Assembly (NCBI RefSeq): GCF_011075055.1
Contig: NW_025401198.1
Location: 22,717-86,716 of the forward strand
DNA length: 64,000 bases
Direction: 5' to 3'
From: Mangifera indica
Taxonomy: Eukaryota; Streptophyta; Magnoliopsida; Sapindales; Anacardiaceae
Part shown: positions 12,454 to 24,609 of the stretch, one piece after another
How positions within the stretch are numbered: the first letter of the stretch is position 1
How the letters are laid out: every line of letters starts with the position of its first letter
Translations under genes and position numbers: made by a program
The notes under the pieces: model-generated
The model's database searches: none
What the model saw: the letters and a program-made list of their open reading frames with translations, nothing else
What the model was told of the DNA's origin: nothing

Positions 12454-15400
12454 TTGTGGTTGAAAGTGCTGGAAACGCATTCTGCTACCCCTCTCCTATC
12501 CCGCACTGATTGGATCAGGAATCAGTCTAGTTATTTGCACAACTACAACACCAAGTTTGAGAATCTCAAGGCACAATTTGAGAAACTTACCCTTGTCAGA
12601 CAGCGTGTGCTGCATAATATTGAGGTTGCTAGAAGAAATGGAGAAGAGATTGATGAGGACTTTCAAGAGTGGATGATTAATGTCGACAAGCTCATCGAAA
12701 ACGCAGTTAAGATTTTTTTAGACGAACGGAAAGGAAAGAAGAGATGTTTCGGGGGGTTATGTCCTAATTTGGGAACCCGCCATCAGCTTAGCAAGAAAGC
12801 AGCTAACGAAGTTAAGTCTATGGTTTTACTATTGTCTCAAGGAGAAAAATTCCATGAAATCTCCTCCCGTACCATTCCAGAGGACATTTCCAGCTTGGTT
12901 ACTTCAAGCCAAAATCCCTTTATTTCTTTGCGGAACTACAACAGATACTATGAGAAACTTGTTACTGAAGTTGAGAAGCTGATGGATGACAGGGAGCGTG
13001 TGCAGCGTTTGATAGAGGTTTCTAGAAGAAACGGAGAATCGATTTATGAAGATGTTTCGAAGTGGATGATGAGTGTTGGAGAGCTTGTTGATGATACAAG
13101 AAGGACTTTTGAAGCCTTTAAGCAGAAAGAAAATGGCCGATGTTCCATCGGGTTGTATCCTGGTCTGAAAGCCCGTTACAATCTCGGCAACAAAGCAGTG
13201 AGGCAACTGAGGGCTGTTGCTGAACTCCGGGGAGAAGTGTTCGATAGAGTTTCTTACACTATCATTCCACCCAACGTATGGCATACTTCTACCAAAGTTT
13301 ACGAGAATTTTGGATCAAGAATGTCCACTTTGCAGGGTCTGTACAACACATTAAAGGATCCTAATATCAACATAGTTGGGGTGCATGGAATGGGTGGCAT
13401 TGGCAAGACTGTGTTAGTGAAGCAATTAGCAGCTCGAGCCGAGAGAGATAAGCTCTTTGATGTTGTGATTTTTGCAGAGGTAACTTCAAGACCAAACATA
13501 AAAAAGATTCAAGGAGACATTGCAGATCATCTGGGTCTGATGTTCCGTGTGGAGGGTGAAGGGGAAAGAGCACTCAGGCTAATTGATCGATTGATGCTAG
13601 AGAAGACCGTTCTTGTAATATTAGATGATATCTGGACAAGTTTTAATTTGAGGAGAGTTGGAGTTCCTGTGGGAGACGATCATGAGATGTGTAAACTACT
13701 GCTAACATCAAGAGATGGTGATGTATTAAGCCAAATAGGTTCTCAGCGGAATTTTTTTGTTGATGTTTTAGATGAAGAAGAAAATTTTGATCTCTTTGAG
13801 AAAATAGCAGGTGATTCTGCTGAAAACCTGGAGTTGCAGCCCTTAGCATTTAACATAGCCAAGGCATCTGGAGGCTTGCCTCTTGCCGTTTCTTCAATTG
13901 CAACTGCATTGAGACGCAAGGACATAGCTACATGGCGCAATACATTGCGAAGTTTGGGACAGCCATTATTGAATAACTTCAGTGGGATACTTGCGGAAGT
14001 TTACTCAAGTATAGAGTTGAGTTATAATCTTTTGAAAGGTGAGGAACTCAAGTCAACTTTTTTGCTTTGTAGTCTGATGAAGTATTCTGGTGATATTTCC
14101 ATCATGGGATTGTTAAAATATGGAATGGGTTTGGGTTTATTTAAAGAAATTTCTAGTGTGGAAGAAGCACGAAATAGAGTATATACATTGATTCACGAAC
14201 TCAAATGCTGTTGTTTGCTACTCGATGGTCATTCCAATGAATGGTTTTCTATTCATGATATTGTTCTTCTTGTTGCCATAACAATTGCATCTAGAGATCA
14301 ACATGCATTTACACTGAGAAATGGGGCTATAGATTGGCTAGATAAGGGTGCACTTAGAAAATGCCAGGCAATCTTCATATTGGACAGTAATATTACAGAG
14401 CTTCCTGAAGGTTTGGAATGTCCACAACTCAGTTTTTTCTATCTTCTTGCTCAAAATTCAATTATGAAAATTCCAGACAGTTTTTTCAGTGGAATGACAC
14501 AACTCACTGTTCTAAACTTGACTAAAATGCACTTATCACCATTACCTTTCTCACTTTGTATCTTAGTAAACCTTCGGACATTGTGTTTGGATCAGTGCAT
14601 ACTGGGAAATATAGCTGGTGTTGGAGACTTGAAGAACCTAGAAATCCTCAGCTTATCACATTCTGATATTAAGTTTTTGCCTAAAGATATAGGTCAGTTG
14701 ACTCAGTTGAGGATGTTAGATATGAGTGGTTGTTCCAAACTAGAAGTTATTTCACCAAATGTTATATCAAGTTTATCTCGCTTAGAAGAATTGTATATGA
14801 GTAATAGCTTTCTTCGATGGGAAGTTGAAGGGCTCAGTATGGAAGGAAGAAATGCTAGCGTTAATGAGTTGAAGCATTTGGCTGAATTGACATCTTTAGA
14901 AATATGTGTTAAAGATGCCAATATTCTACCAAGAGATCTTGTTTCTAAGTTGAGAAGATACAGGATATTCATAGGTGATGTGTGGGACTGGTTCAGTGAG
15001 TATGGAACTTTAAGAACATTGAAACTCAAGGCCAATACCAGCATTTTTCCGAAGCGTGGGATTACCAGGCAATTGAATGGAATTGAAGAACTATACTTGG
15101 ATGAATTGTTGGGTGTCGACAACGTTCTTTATCAATTAGATGGTGAGGGTTTTTCACAATTGAAGCATCTCCATATTCAGAATAATTCCTCCTTGCAATG
15201 TATTGTTGACCCAACGGATCGTGAACCTGGTCATGCTTTTCCCAAATTGGAGTCAATGTTTCTTCACAATTTGGTGAACTTGGAGATGATGTTTAAAGGT
15301 CGATTCACTAAAGAGTCGTTTTGCAATTTAAAAATCATAAAGGTGGAAAAGTGTGATAAGTTAAAAAATGTCTTTTCATTTTCTATTGCTAGAGGGCTTC

Positions 15401-18273
15401 CACAACTTCAAACACTTAATTTCAATGGGTGCAATAATATGGAATATATATTTTTTCCTGAAACAGTTGCAGATTTTTATGTTGCTAACAGTGAAGAAAA
15501 CATCGAAATCAATGAAGTGGTGAATAAGATTGAATTTGGTCAGATATGCTCCTTGACTTTGAAATCACTTCCAAAACTCAGAGGCTCTTGCTTTAAAGTG
15601 ACATCGAGCTATGAAGACGTTTTGGAGGATTTGGTTGAATCAAACAAGCCACTTTTCAGTGAAACGGTAAGTTAATCTGAAGCTTTTTTCCTTTTTTCAT
15701 TTTTATTCAATTTTTTTTACTCCATTTATTAACAAATATAGGAAATATAAATTGCTTAGGGAAAAACAACAGAAATGTAAGCTTTAGGCATGCCACATGT
15801 TCATGATAAAAAAATTTTACTTTTTAGATTTATACGTAATTACTGAAACAAACAACTTTCTGCAGGTTTCGTTTCCCATTTTGCAGGTACTGGAACTGGC
15901 TGAAATTAATATTCAGAAGATTTGGCACAATCAACTTCCATCAAACTCTTCTTCCATTCAAAATTTAACACATTTAATCTTGCGAGGGTGTGGTAAATTA
16001 AACTATATTTTTTCATCTTCTATATTACAAAGCTTTGTGAAACTCCAACACCTAGAAATATGCCATTGTGAAATTCTGGAAGAGGTAATCTTCGTGGAAG
16101 AGTTCTGTGAAGAAGTAAGGAAGGGAATAATCTTCCCTTGTTTAGAGCGCCTGGTGATAAAAGATCTTGAAAAACTAACAAGATTTTGCTCAGAAATTTT
16201 CATTGAATTTCCATCCTTGAAACACTTGGAGATAGAGCAATGCCCCCAGTTCAAGTCATTCATCTTGACGAACATAAACACAGACTCACAGGAAATTCAA
16301 CCTTTCTTCAATGAAAAGGTACTAGATATTAAATTGTCCTCAACTTGTCATTGTATTGGTCTTTTGATCTGCTAGATATTAATTCATCTGCATGGAATTT
16401 TTTTCAATTACTTGTGTAGATATTAAATAATTTACTTTCTCTTCGGTGCAAATCCTACAGGTTGCATTACCTAGCTTAGAAGAAATGATAATTTCTGGCA
16501 TGGATAACTTGAAGGTGATATGGAGCTACCAACTCCTTAGGCATTCTTTTCAAAGGCTAAAACTAATCGAAATCAAGAACTGTGATAAGCTATTGTCTAT
16601 TTTTCCTTCAGATATGTTTGAATGGTTCCGGTTGTTAGAAACACTAACTGTTACTGCTTGTGGTTCATTAGTAGATATCTTTGATCTCCCGAGGTTAAAT
16701 TTTCAAGCTCAGTTAAAAGAATTGTATATCCATGATCTACCAAAAGTGAGACATATATGGAAAACGGAGTCGCAAGTAAAGCATTCATTTCCAAAGCTCC
16801 ACTTGGTGAAAATTATTGGATGTCAGGATCTAGAAAATCTTTTCCCAGCCCCCATTGCCAGGAGCCTTTTTGAACTTGAAGAGCTTGAGTTGGTTAATTG
16901 TGGAGTGAAGGAGATTGTTTCAAAAGAGGAAAGCGAAGAATCAACTATTAGGTTTGTCTTTCCACGGACAACATTTCTCAAATTCTCAATGCTGCCACAA
17001 CTTAGATGTTTCTATCCTGGAACACACACTTCAGAATGGATGGCATTAAAAAAGTTAGAAGTGTGTGATTGTGAAAATGTGGAAATATTCACTTCAAAAT
17101 TTCTCAGCAACCAACTCGATGTACCAGCAAAACAACCCCTCTTCTTGGTTGAAAAGGTAATAGCGCCTTTACTATTTGTCCTTTAAATCAGTAAATTGAT
17201 ATAAGATGGGAACCTCTATCTCTGTCAAAAGAATGATTTTCTTTTAATTGCCAGATTAAGTGATCTAAAATACTATATCAACTTCAATCAGTCGGTATGT
17301 TTCACATTTTTTTTTTTTTAAGGCTTTTTAAAAGATGAGTTGATTGCTGCAGCTTGAAATCATGTTAATAGTTGGGGTTGACAGGATTAACTTCAACTTC
17401 CTCTTGTTTATCTGTTACTAGGTCTTCCCAAATTTGGAGGAACTGAAACTTGGTGGAAAAGTCATTGCAATGGTATGGCAAGGGGCATTTCCAGAACACC
17501 TGTTTCGCAGAGTTGAAATTCTTCTCGTTGTTAGAGATGAATCAGATGTTTTTCCATTTCATGCCTTTCAAAGATTTCACAATTTGGAAAAGCTCATCCT
17601 AAGTCATGGTTCATACAAAGAGATATTCTCACATGAGGAGGTAGACGAACAAGATGGACATGCCAGTATATTGACACAGATTAAAGAAATAAAGTTGTTT
17701 GAACTTTCTATTCTAAAGTACATGTGGAAACAAGAGTCAAAACTTAGCACATTACTTCAGAATCTTGTCTTTCTTGAGGTATGGTGGTGCCATAATTTGA
17801 ATTATTTAGTGCCATCCTCGACATGTTTCCACAATCTAACAGTTTTGGAAATATGGTTTTGCAAAAAATTGAAGAACTTAGTAGCACTTTCAACAGCCAA
17901 AACCCTGGTGCAACTCAAAGAAATGAAGATTTGTGGATGTGAAATGATGGTAGAAGTAGTAGCAGATGAGGGATATGCAATAGAAGAAGTTGAGATTAAC
18001 TTTTGCAAATTGAAGAGCTTAACACTTTCTGGTTTAGAAAGTCTTGGAAGCTTCTGTTCCAGGAATTATACTTTCATATTCCCATTATTAGAAGAAGTAT
18101 TCATAATAGAATGTTCCAATATGACTTTTTTCTCGAAGGGAGTTTTGAGCGCACCAAATCTACAAGCAGTACAACAGAGTTGGGCAACAGATCTATGGTG
18201 TTGGGACGGTGATCTTAATACGACCATACGACAGTTGCATAAGAAAACGGTTCGTGTTGATTTCCTGAGCTAA
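12454..18273 (+). CDS. CC-NB-ARC-LRR disease resistance protein, RPS2/At4g27190-like, with tandem CC modules
   Basis: This is an intracellular immune receptor of the nucleotide-switch NLR class. I infer four exons with GT-AG, phase-0 introns: 12454-15666, 15866-16318, 16461-17156 and 17422-18273, for about 1737 residues. Exon 1 encodes two successive coiled-coil modules (about residues 28-147 and 159-275). The NB-ARC domain follows, with the P-loop GMGGIGKT (312-319), kinase-2 VLVILDDIW (386-394), RNBS-B LLLTSR (415-420), GLPLA (474-478) and an IHD in place of MHD (600-602), and then leucine-rich repeats. Exons 2-4 each open with a V-x-(F/L)-P-x-L-(x)2-L type repeat, as is usual in this clade. 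The given start is the first codon of the open stretch (a TTG), not a supported initiator. An adjacent frame reads VVESAGNA from a GTG, so the original ATG may be lost. Exons and motifs are otherwise intact. Whether it is functional is uncertain. Confidence 0.88.
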
Positions 18274-19049
18274 CTGACTTTTTTTCATTTGTTTTTGAAC
18301 TTTAGAGCAACTTTGACAATATCTAGTCTATTTTTCGATCTGCTATTCCTGGTTTCACCTTGAATTGCTATGGTTACAGAATGTCAAAACTTGTAAAGAT
18401 TAGGTTCATCTTACATGTAGTTTGCAAAGCATTATGATTCATGTTTCTTTTGAAATTAAAGGGTTGAAATTCCTTGACAAATAATTTTTCTGGACATACT
18501 ATAATTCATCCTTACCTAAGAGATTGTTCAATATTCATAGTCGATGTCTTACTTTATACAATTGTTAATATTTTCTGGGACGTTGTTGGCCTGGTGCTAT
18601 ATTTTTGCTGGATGACAAGGCTTTGGACTGAATACAAATGAATTGGGATAAAACTATCAATTCTTATATAGTTTAAGAAATGGAGTAATAATATTATTTT
18701 TTGGATAAATAAATGGTTCAAATGTAAAATCCTTTACCGCTAGTATAGAAGAGCCATGTTAAAAGACTTGACTGCATGTAAATATTTTACTGAAAGGTTT
18801 TGCTTAGTGCTCAAAGACTTCTATCATTTTTACCTGGAGGAATTTTGAAGAAATTAATGCACAGAGCAAGCAGTTGATTGGTTGACCCTTGGATGTGTCT
18901 GCAATATAAATGATGCAGGCGATATTTTATATATGCAAAATGACCCTCTTTAACCCATCTGGCTTCCTGGATGAGTATTAGTGTTATCATATCTTTTGTT
19001 GTTATACTTATTTGAGGATGAGTAATACTATATGCGTTAATAATAAACA
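18274..19049. other. NLR 3' flank, no gene seen
   Basis: This stretch holds the presumed 3' untranslated region and intergenic DNA. A GACGTTGTTGGCCTGGTG segment near 18580 resembles GAAGTTGTTGGCTTGGTG near 11206, again hinting at duplicated NLR flanks. There is no convincing coding frame. Confidence 0.45.
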
Positions 19050-19160
19050 TAAACATGGATACAAGTACTATCGTATCATTATGTGATTGGGTGTTACTTA
19101 ATCTCTAATTTAAAATCATTCAATCACATAATTATATATCAGTATTTGTGTCTGTATAAA
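19050..19160. mobile_element. Palindromic MITE copy (foldback)
   Basis: The arm ATTATGTGATTGGGTGTTA is mirrored by AATCATTCAATCACATAAT after a short AATCTCTAATTTAA spacer, so a single strand would fold into a hairpin. Related copies occur at about 58990-59225, 59920-60075 and 60240-60345. TSDs were not resolved. Confidence 0.6.
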
Positions 19161-19530
19161 TATTATTGTTAATGCAGGGTTTTTTTTTTTTTTAAGAAAA
19201 TTGTGGTCATCCAATTCTTTCTCAAGCTAAGCTGGATTTGTTTATCTTAGATCGTACAAAGGTGATCTAATGTCTAGAGAGGTGTTGAATGGAGTTTCCA
19301 ACGTTACCTCTCTGATGTTTAAGCCAAAGTAGGAGTGTTAAGACTTAGAAATAAGTCTTGAATCAAAATATATGTATGGTTGTTGTGTAAAGTATCAAAC
19401 ATAGTAGTGTTTGTCTGTATTTTTATAATTATATATAACTGTGAATTCAGTTTTAATGAATAGTTAGTATATATTATACTCAGATTATGCTAAAAGATTA
19501 TTCATCACATAGATTACCGATATGAAATGT

Positions 19531-19700
19531 AAGGATGTGTAAAGTTCGGTTGAAACCATACAAAAAATATAGTTTGGTTTGATTTACAAAATAGTTCAGT
19601 TTGGATTGGAAAAATTGCAAAAACATTTTACAGTTTGGTTTGCAATTTTGATGTGCATTCAATCTGGACTAAACCGTAAATATTTTTTAAATTGTTTTAA
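19531..19700. mobile_element. Fragment related to the hAT-like GTGTGCA/GGTTTGG family
   Basis: GGATGTGTAAAGTTCGGTT followed by repeated AGTTTGGTTTG motifs resembles the left end and subterminal region of the element at 53472-54403. The right end and TSD are not recognisable, so this is probably a remnant. Confidence 0.4.
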
Positions 19701-22700
19701 TCAAAATGAGGTCACTGAGCATCCTTTAATTGACAATGTAGATGGATTTTCTGTATTGATTTTGACTCTTTGATCCCTAATCTCGGCTCTTATACTCTCA
19801 GACTCTGACTCTCTGAAACTTCTGCTATCTTTCCATTTGATGCTGAGATCTATCAATGACAACGACGAGTGCTCTGATTGCATCAAAAATGACATCGAGG
19901 CTGACTTCAATCCTGTCAAAGTATCCTGTTTTTCAATTTGTTGTTTTACAATTAGTTTTGTAGCAACTACAAATGTTTAGGGATTTTATGCCTTTAATCT
20001 TCAATCTTCAGTTAATTTAACGTTGTAATCTGCTGATGATGATGCTGACTGCATCAAAGTGCTAACGTCGAGACTGCTTTTTCCCATAAGAAAGTTATTG
20101 GTGAAGGGGACAGGTAAGCTTAATCAGGATTGTAGTTGAATTTTCTTCTAATTTATTTGCTACAAGGGTTGTTCATATGAATTTATTATCAGGTTAATAT
20201 TTCCTTAGTTGTTCACATATAGAAAAATATATAGTATACTGTTCCATTTGTAGCTTTCTCTCAGTTGTATACTGCTTCTTGAAATTAAGTTCTGACACAT
20301 TCTGCAAGCTTTCTCCAACTTTTATCAGAATTCTTAGCAATATCATTTAGCATTTTTAGAAAATTACTCTGGAAAATTTAAAGTGAAGCCACCTAAAATG
20401 TTTCTGCAAGCTTCCTGTCCTTGAAATAATGCAATTCTTAGATTCATTGAGATTTAGTTTTTCAATGTTTTCCCACATGTCACATCTTTATTTTTGAATG
20501 CGCTCTGTAAATTTGGTTATGTGCTCTTCCTTTTGATAGATGCATAATATAGTTGTGTGGATACACATTGAACTTTATGACCTATGCCACTTCCTTTTTT
20601 TGATTACCACCCTTCTAAGATGAGAGTTGAGAGACATATTCCTCGCATAGTTTGATTCTGGAACCACCCAACTTGTGACTATTTTATACTTATTAAATTC
20701 TGGAACAAAATGCCTCTGCTTTAAGACAAAAATACAAATACTAAAATTGACTAACTCTATTATTTCTCATTCTCACGACTCTGCTTGTTTGATTATGTCG
20801 TCTCTCTTGCTCACAGTTAGGGTTTCACCATCGCTCTTTCTTCACCTCATAGCCACAATCTTGGTCAGTTCACACACCTCCCTCTTGTTTGACTGGATTG
20901 GTTATTATTTGTTTTTATTTAGTATTTATTAATTCAATAAATTGAGACTTAAAGCTTATGGTTTTGAAGTTAATGTTAGTGAAGTAATTTGTTATTGTGC
21001 TTTGAATATTTTTATCAAATGTTGTTCTTGGTTCATTGAAGCTCATTTCATTTGTGTTATATCGTTTATGTGAATGTGATGAATTGGGTTACTTTATTTT
21101 ATTTTGTGGTTTTTGTTTGATTATCTTATAAGGAAAATAACTAAAAGGTTTGTTTTTCATGTGACTTTAGTTGGTGGTGCAGGGAATTTTTTTATATGTT
21201 GTCTTATAAGTAAGAAATGTGAGGTTCATTTTAGTTTTCTTGGTGAAGTTCTTGTTCCTGAATTTTTTTTTCTCTTCTATTTTGCTGCTGTGTTCTTTAT
21301 ATTGTTTACCTTGCTATCTTGTTCTCCTGTTCTCATGTTATTGAAAAAAATAAATTTATGATCCCAGGCAATTTACAATCTTTTTTTCTTGCTCTTGGCG
21401 ACTTTTATCCTCTGTCTCTTAATGGTTTTTTCTCTGTCACTCATCCCTGTCTCTTCTCTCTATGGAATTGTTGGGAAGAAATTGTTCAGTTGCTTGGAAC
21501 CTATGTTGGATGAAATGCCTGCTTGAAAATGCAAGGACAATATACTTATATTAGAATAAGATTTGGTTGTGGATGATGACACATGATGCACAAAGTCAAA
21601 ATGTCTTCTTTATATCAAAAGCCTATCTACTGTCAAGATGTGCTGCACCAAGCTATGCATTGATTGATTTTTATTAACTATATATTTTTTCCTTTCCATG
21701 CACTAGAGTAAAGAGCTTTGATTATGTATACTAAATAACTCATCTCCTGAAAAGGGATTCTGTACAGTCTTAAATTTCAATCTGAGTGGAACTGTAGTGA
21801 TTCATTGTTGTATTGCCTGAGAGTTGCAAATAACGTACCTTCAGGTATATCTGTCATGATTTAATTGCTTGATGATTTCTTACAACTTAAATTACAGGCA
21901 TTATAATGTTTTATACTTTATAATAGGTCTTCTATTTTTGTGTTTCATCTATTTATGCAGCCAAGGATGCATCAGACAGAGCATTGGTCCAACACAAGGG
22001 ATGCTTTAAAGTTGCTTCGGTAGATCTGAGTCCTAAGGTATATTTGCACTAGCCGGCTATAATCTAACTTTGACACCACGTTCCCTTTAGTTAAGATTCA
22101 AATGATCCATCAGTGTCGTTCTGCTTCCTGAAGATACTCAAGGTCTTAACATGTACCAAATTAATTATACCATAAGTTATGCTTGTTATTTTGTAGCTAT
22201 TAAAATGATGAGGGTGTGTAGGTTGTCTATTCAGCCGCTTCCATTGGTTCTTAGCGTCAACTTTTTATTCTACTGAAGTTGAATCTCTTAGGAACCTACA
22301 TTATGGTAAAAGAATAATAAAAAAAAGGTTTAAAAAAGGAAGCTATCAATGCTTAATTTTACTGTATTATCTATCACAATGGAATGCAGTCCATGGAAAT
22401 GAGAACTGATGACATACCATTTCGTAGAGTTTTTTGTTCCGTATCATTTCATTTGGCTTGATAAAATTATCCTATTTGTTAGATGCATCTGTCTTACCTG
22501 TCTTAGAGATTATTTATTTTTTCCTCTACTTTGATTTGCTGCACACTTTCTTTTTTTTCTGGGTGCACGTGATATATGAATGAGTTTGTATTTATTGATT
22601 ATTGTGACTGACTTAAGAAATAACCTGCATTGAAGTTAGCAATTTATCTTTAGGCAATGGCTTTATAACCATTGCCATTATTTTCTATCACTCAGGGACC

Positions 22701-22833
22701 TATATACAGCTTCTTTGAACCAGTTAGTGGAGGTTCAATGATTCCAACAACTCCAAATTTCAAGTTATGAATAATAACATTGTTGGAATGAATAAAAGAT
22801 TTTTATAAAAAACTGCTCTTTATGTGTCTGCAG
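19701..22833. other. Intergenic or lost upstream exons, unassigned
   Basis: No domain was recognised. A short frame at 20794 (MSSLLLTVRVSPSLF, then a GT donor-like site) sits in a pyrimidine-rich, AGGGTTT-containing context like plant 5' leaders. It could be an orphan first exon of the ankyrin gene that follows or of an unrelated transcript. Around 21958-22040 there is a splice-acceptor-like CAG followed by a short open segment. Neither can be supported further without transcripts. Confidence 0.3.
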
Positions 22834-23620
22834 ATTATGGTTCACGAGTTGATCAAGTATTATGATCTTGCAGATGCTGAAAGCAGAGCAAGAGCCTAGA
22901 AATGGATTTGATGCATTTCACTTTGTTAACAAACAAGGGGATTTGGGTATTTTTTTTAAATAAAAGGTTTTTTTTGGTCATTGCAGTATTGGAAGTTCCT
23001 GAATTGGCCATGACTTTTTGTTGGATTCAGGAAGTGGCCTTGCAACAATAGCTACAAGTAATGGGAAGACAGCCCTGCAATCAGCGGCGAGGAATGGACA
23101 TTTGGAGGTTTTCAGGTCACTTTTAGTGGCAGATCCTGGGATTGCTACACAGACTGATAAAACGGGACAAGCCACACTTTCCATGGCTGTCAAAGAGCAG
23201 CATATTGAGATCATGGACAGGGCTGGATTCAAGCCAAGTCTAGCCTGAAGATGGGCTAACTTGGCTTGAGTTCGGCCCAAATCTTATATAACTAGTTTGA
23301 ACTCATTTGAAATGACAAGAGATGTTGTCAAAAATCGTCAGCAAAATAAATAGTCATTGCTGAAATGAACAGTTTCATCAAAGGGGATTCAGATCAAGTG
23401 TAAGTCAGTCCATCGAAATGAAACTCTAATTTAAATTTGGTTTAAATCAGATTAAATAATAATTCTAGTCAAACTTGCTCAGTTCAAGTCCACTCTAATG
23501 GTGGAGGAGTTAATTAAGTGAGAGCCATCATTTGTTAACATGGTTGATGCTAAAGGCAATTCACCATTGCATATAGAAACCCCTAGTGGTGGGGTTAATT
23601 TGTTTGGCTTCCCCGTGCAT
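22834..23620 (+). pseudogene. ITN1-like ankyrin-repeat gene fragment, broken and interrupted
   Basis: After a TGTCTGCAG acceptor at 22834 the frame reads HELIKYYDLADAESRARA, then a stop and shift, NGFDAFHFVNKQGDLG, and after a further gap VPELAMTF. From about 23025 it gives an ankyrin stretch, SGSGLATIATSNGKTALQSA and GHLEVFRSLLVADPGIATQT. This continues after a 280-bp insertion as VEELIK-stop-EPSFVNMVDAKGNSPLH. These are the tandem ankyrin repeats of the ITN1/ACD6-type plant family of membrane-anchored ankyrin proteins. The C-terminal membrane (PGG) domain and N-terminal exons are missing. Stops, frameshifts and the insertion at 23218-23497 make it a pseudogene. Confidence 0.83.
23218..23497. 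mobile_element. hAT-like MITE inserted in the ankyrin pseudogene
   Basis: The left end CAGGGCTGGATTCAAGCC and the right end GTTCAAGTCCACTCTA are imperfect inverted repeats. The 8-bp flanks ATCATGGA (23210-23217) and ATGGTGGA (23498-23505) match at six positions. Ankyrin coding sequence resumes directly after it. The ends match the family at 36562-36852 and 57264-57527. Confidence 0.68.
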
Positions 23621-24609
23621 CTTTCTATAGATATTTTTTGCCATCCTTGAATGAATTGTATGGAAACAGAAATCCAGGGAATTTTCTTCTAAGACTTAAG
23701 ATCACGGAATTTTGAAATGATTGGGATGTTTGTTTAGCATAGCAAAGATAAAAGAAAATTTTTGTAGGCTTCTATTGCCTAGGATGATTGTAGAAATAAA
23801 GATTACATTTTATAGGAGCAAAACTAGTAAAATTGTAATTACGTTTTAGTTTGGTTTGATTTAAAATAACAAAATGGTTTTATATAGATTGATTTAATTT
23901 AAAAAATAAAACGGTTTTGTTTGGTTTGAATTATTGTCAAAACATGAGAAGATAATGGAAAGGTCAATTAATGGTGAAAATCACTTTCAGTCATTAGAGA
24001 AAGAAGCAAAAATTTTAAAGGAAAAAATAAATTTTTTAAAACTTAATTTTTATAAAAAAATATTTATTTTTCAAATTAAAAAAAAATATTATAAATTTTT
24101 AAGATTTAATAATAAAATAATAATTTTACTCTATATAGTTAATTGTATAGGTTAAGTTTAACAATATATCAGGGAAATCTTATGTGAGAAGGATTCTTTT
24201 GACCTTAAGATTAATACACCCTAATTCCATTAGTCCAAACTCATTTTATGTTGAATTAATTAATTAATTAATTTATATATATTTATATAATTAAATAAGA
24301 TGGTAAAATACTTACATATTATTATGTTTTCAAAGTCAGGCTTAGTGTTGACCTGGTTGATGGATCAATCTCGATTTTGACCAATCCGAGCGTGCGTTAG
24401 ATTGGAAGTTTAATCCCTAGCGCTAAACCGACTAGTTAAAGCACACTAACGAACTCAACGACGAAAGAGAGGGAGTAGCTGCACTCGTGAAGCTCACACG
24501 GCGGTGAAAAAGCCTGGAAGACAAGCGAATTTTGAGAATTTTAGTGTAATTAATTTTGTATTTACAGTCAGGGAATTGCCTGTGTTGTGGTTTAAGCTAA
24601 TTTGGAATC
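23621..24609. other. Intergenic DNA upstream of the SAS10 homologue
   Basis: A GGTTTGRTTTRA-rich stretch near 23850-23930 is probably another DNA-transposon remnant. The last 200 bases presumably hold the promoter and leader of the SAS10 homologue. No coding frame is supported. Confidence 0.4.

Noticed and set aside
12904..15256. Several minus-strand frames of 60-139 residues
   Set aside because: All lie antisense to NLR exon 1 and show no motif of their own.
22978..23280. 100-residue minus-strand frame
   Set aside because: It is antisense to the ankyrin coding remnant, which has clear family similarity on the plus strand.
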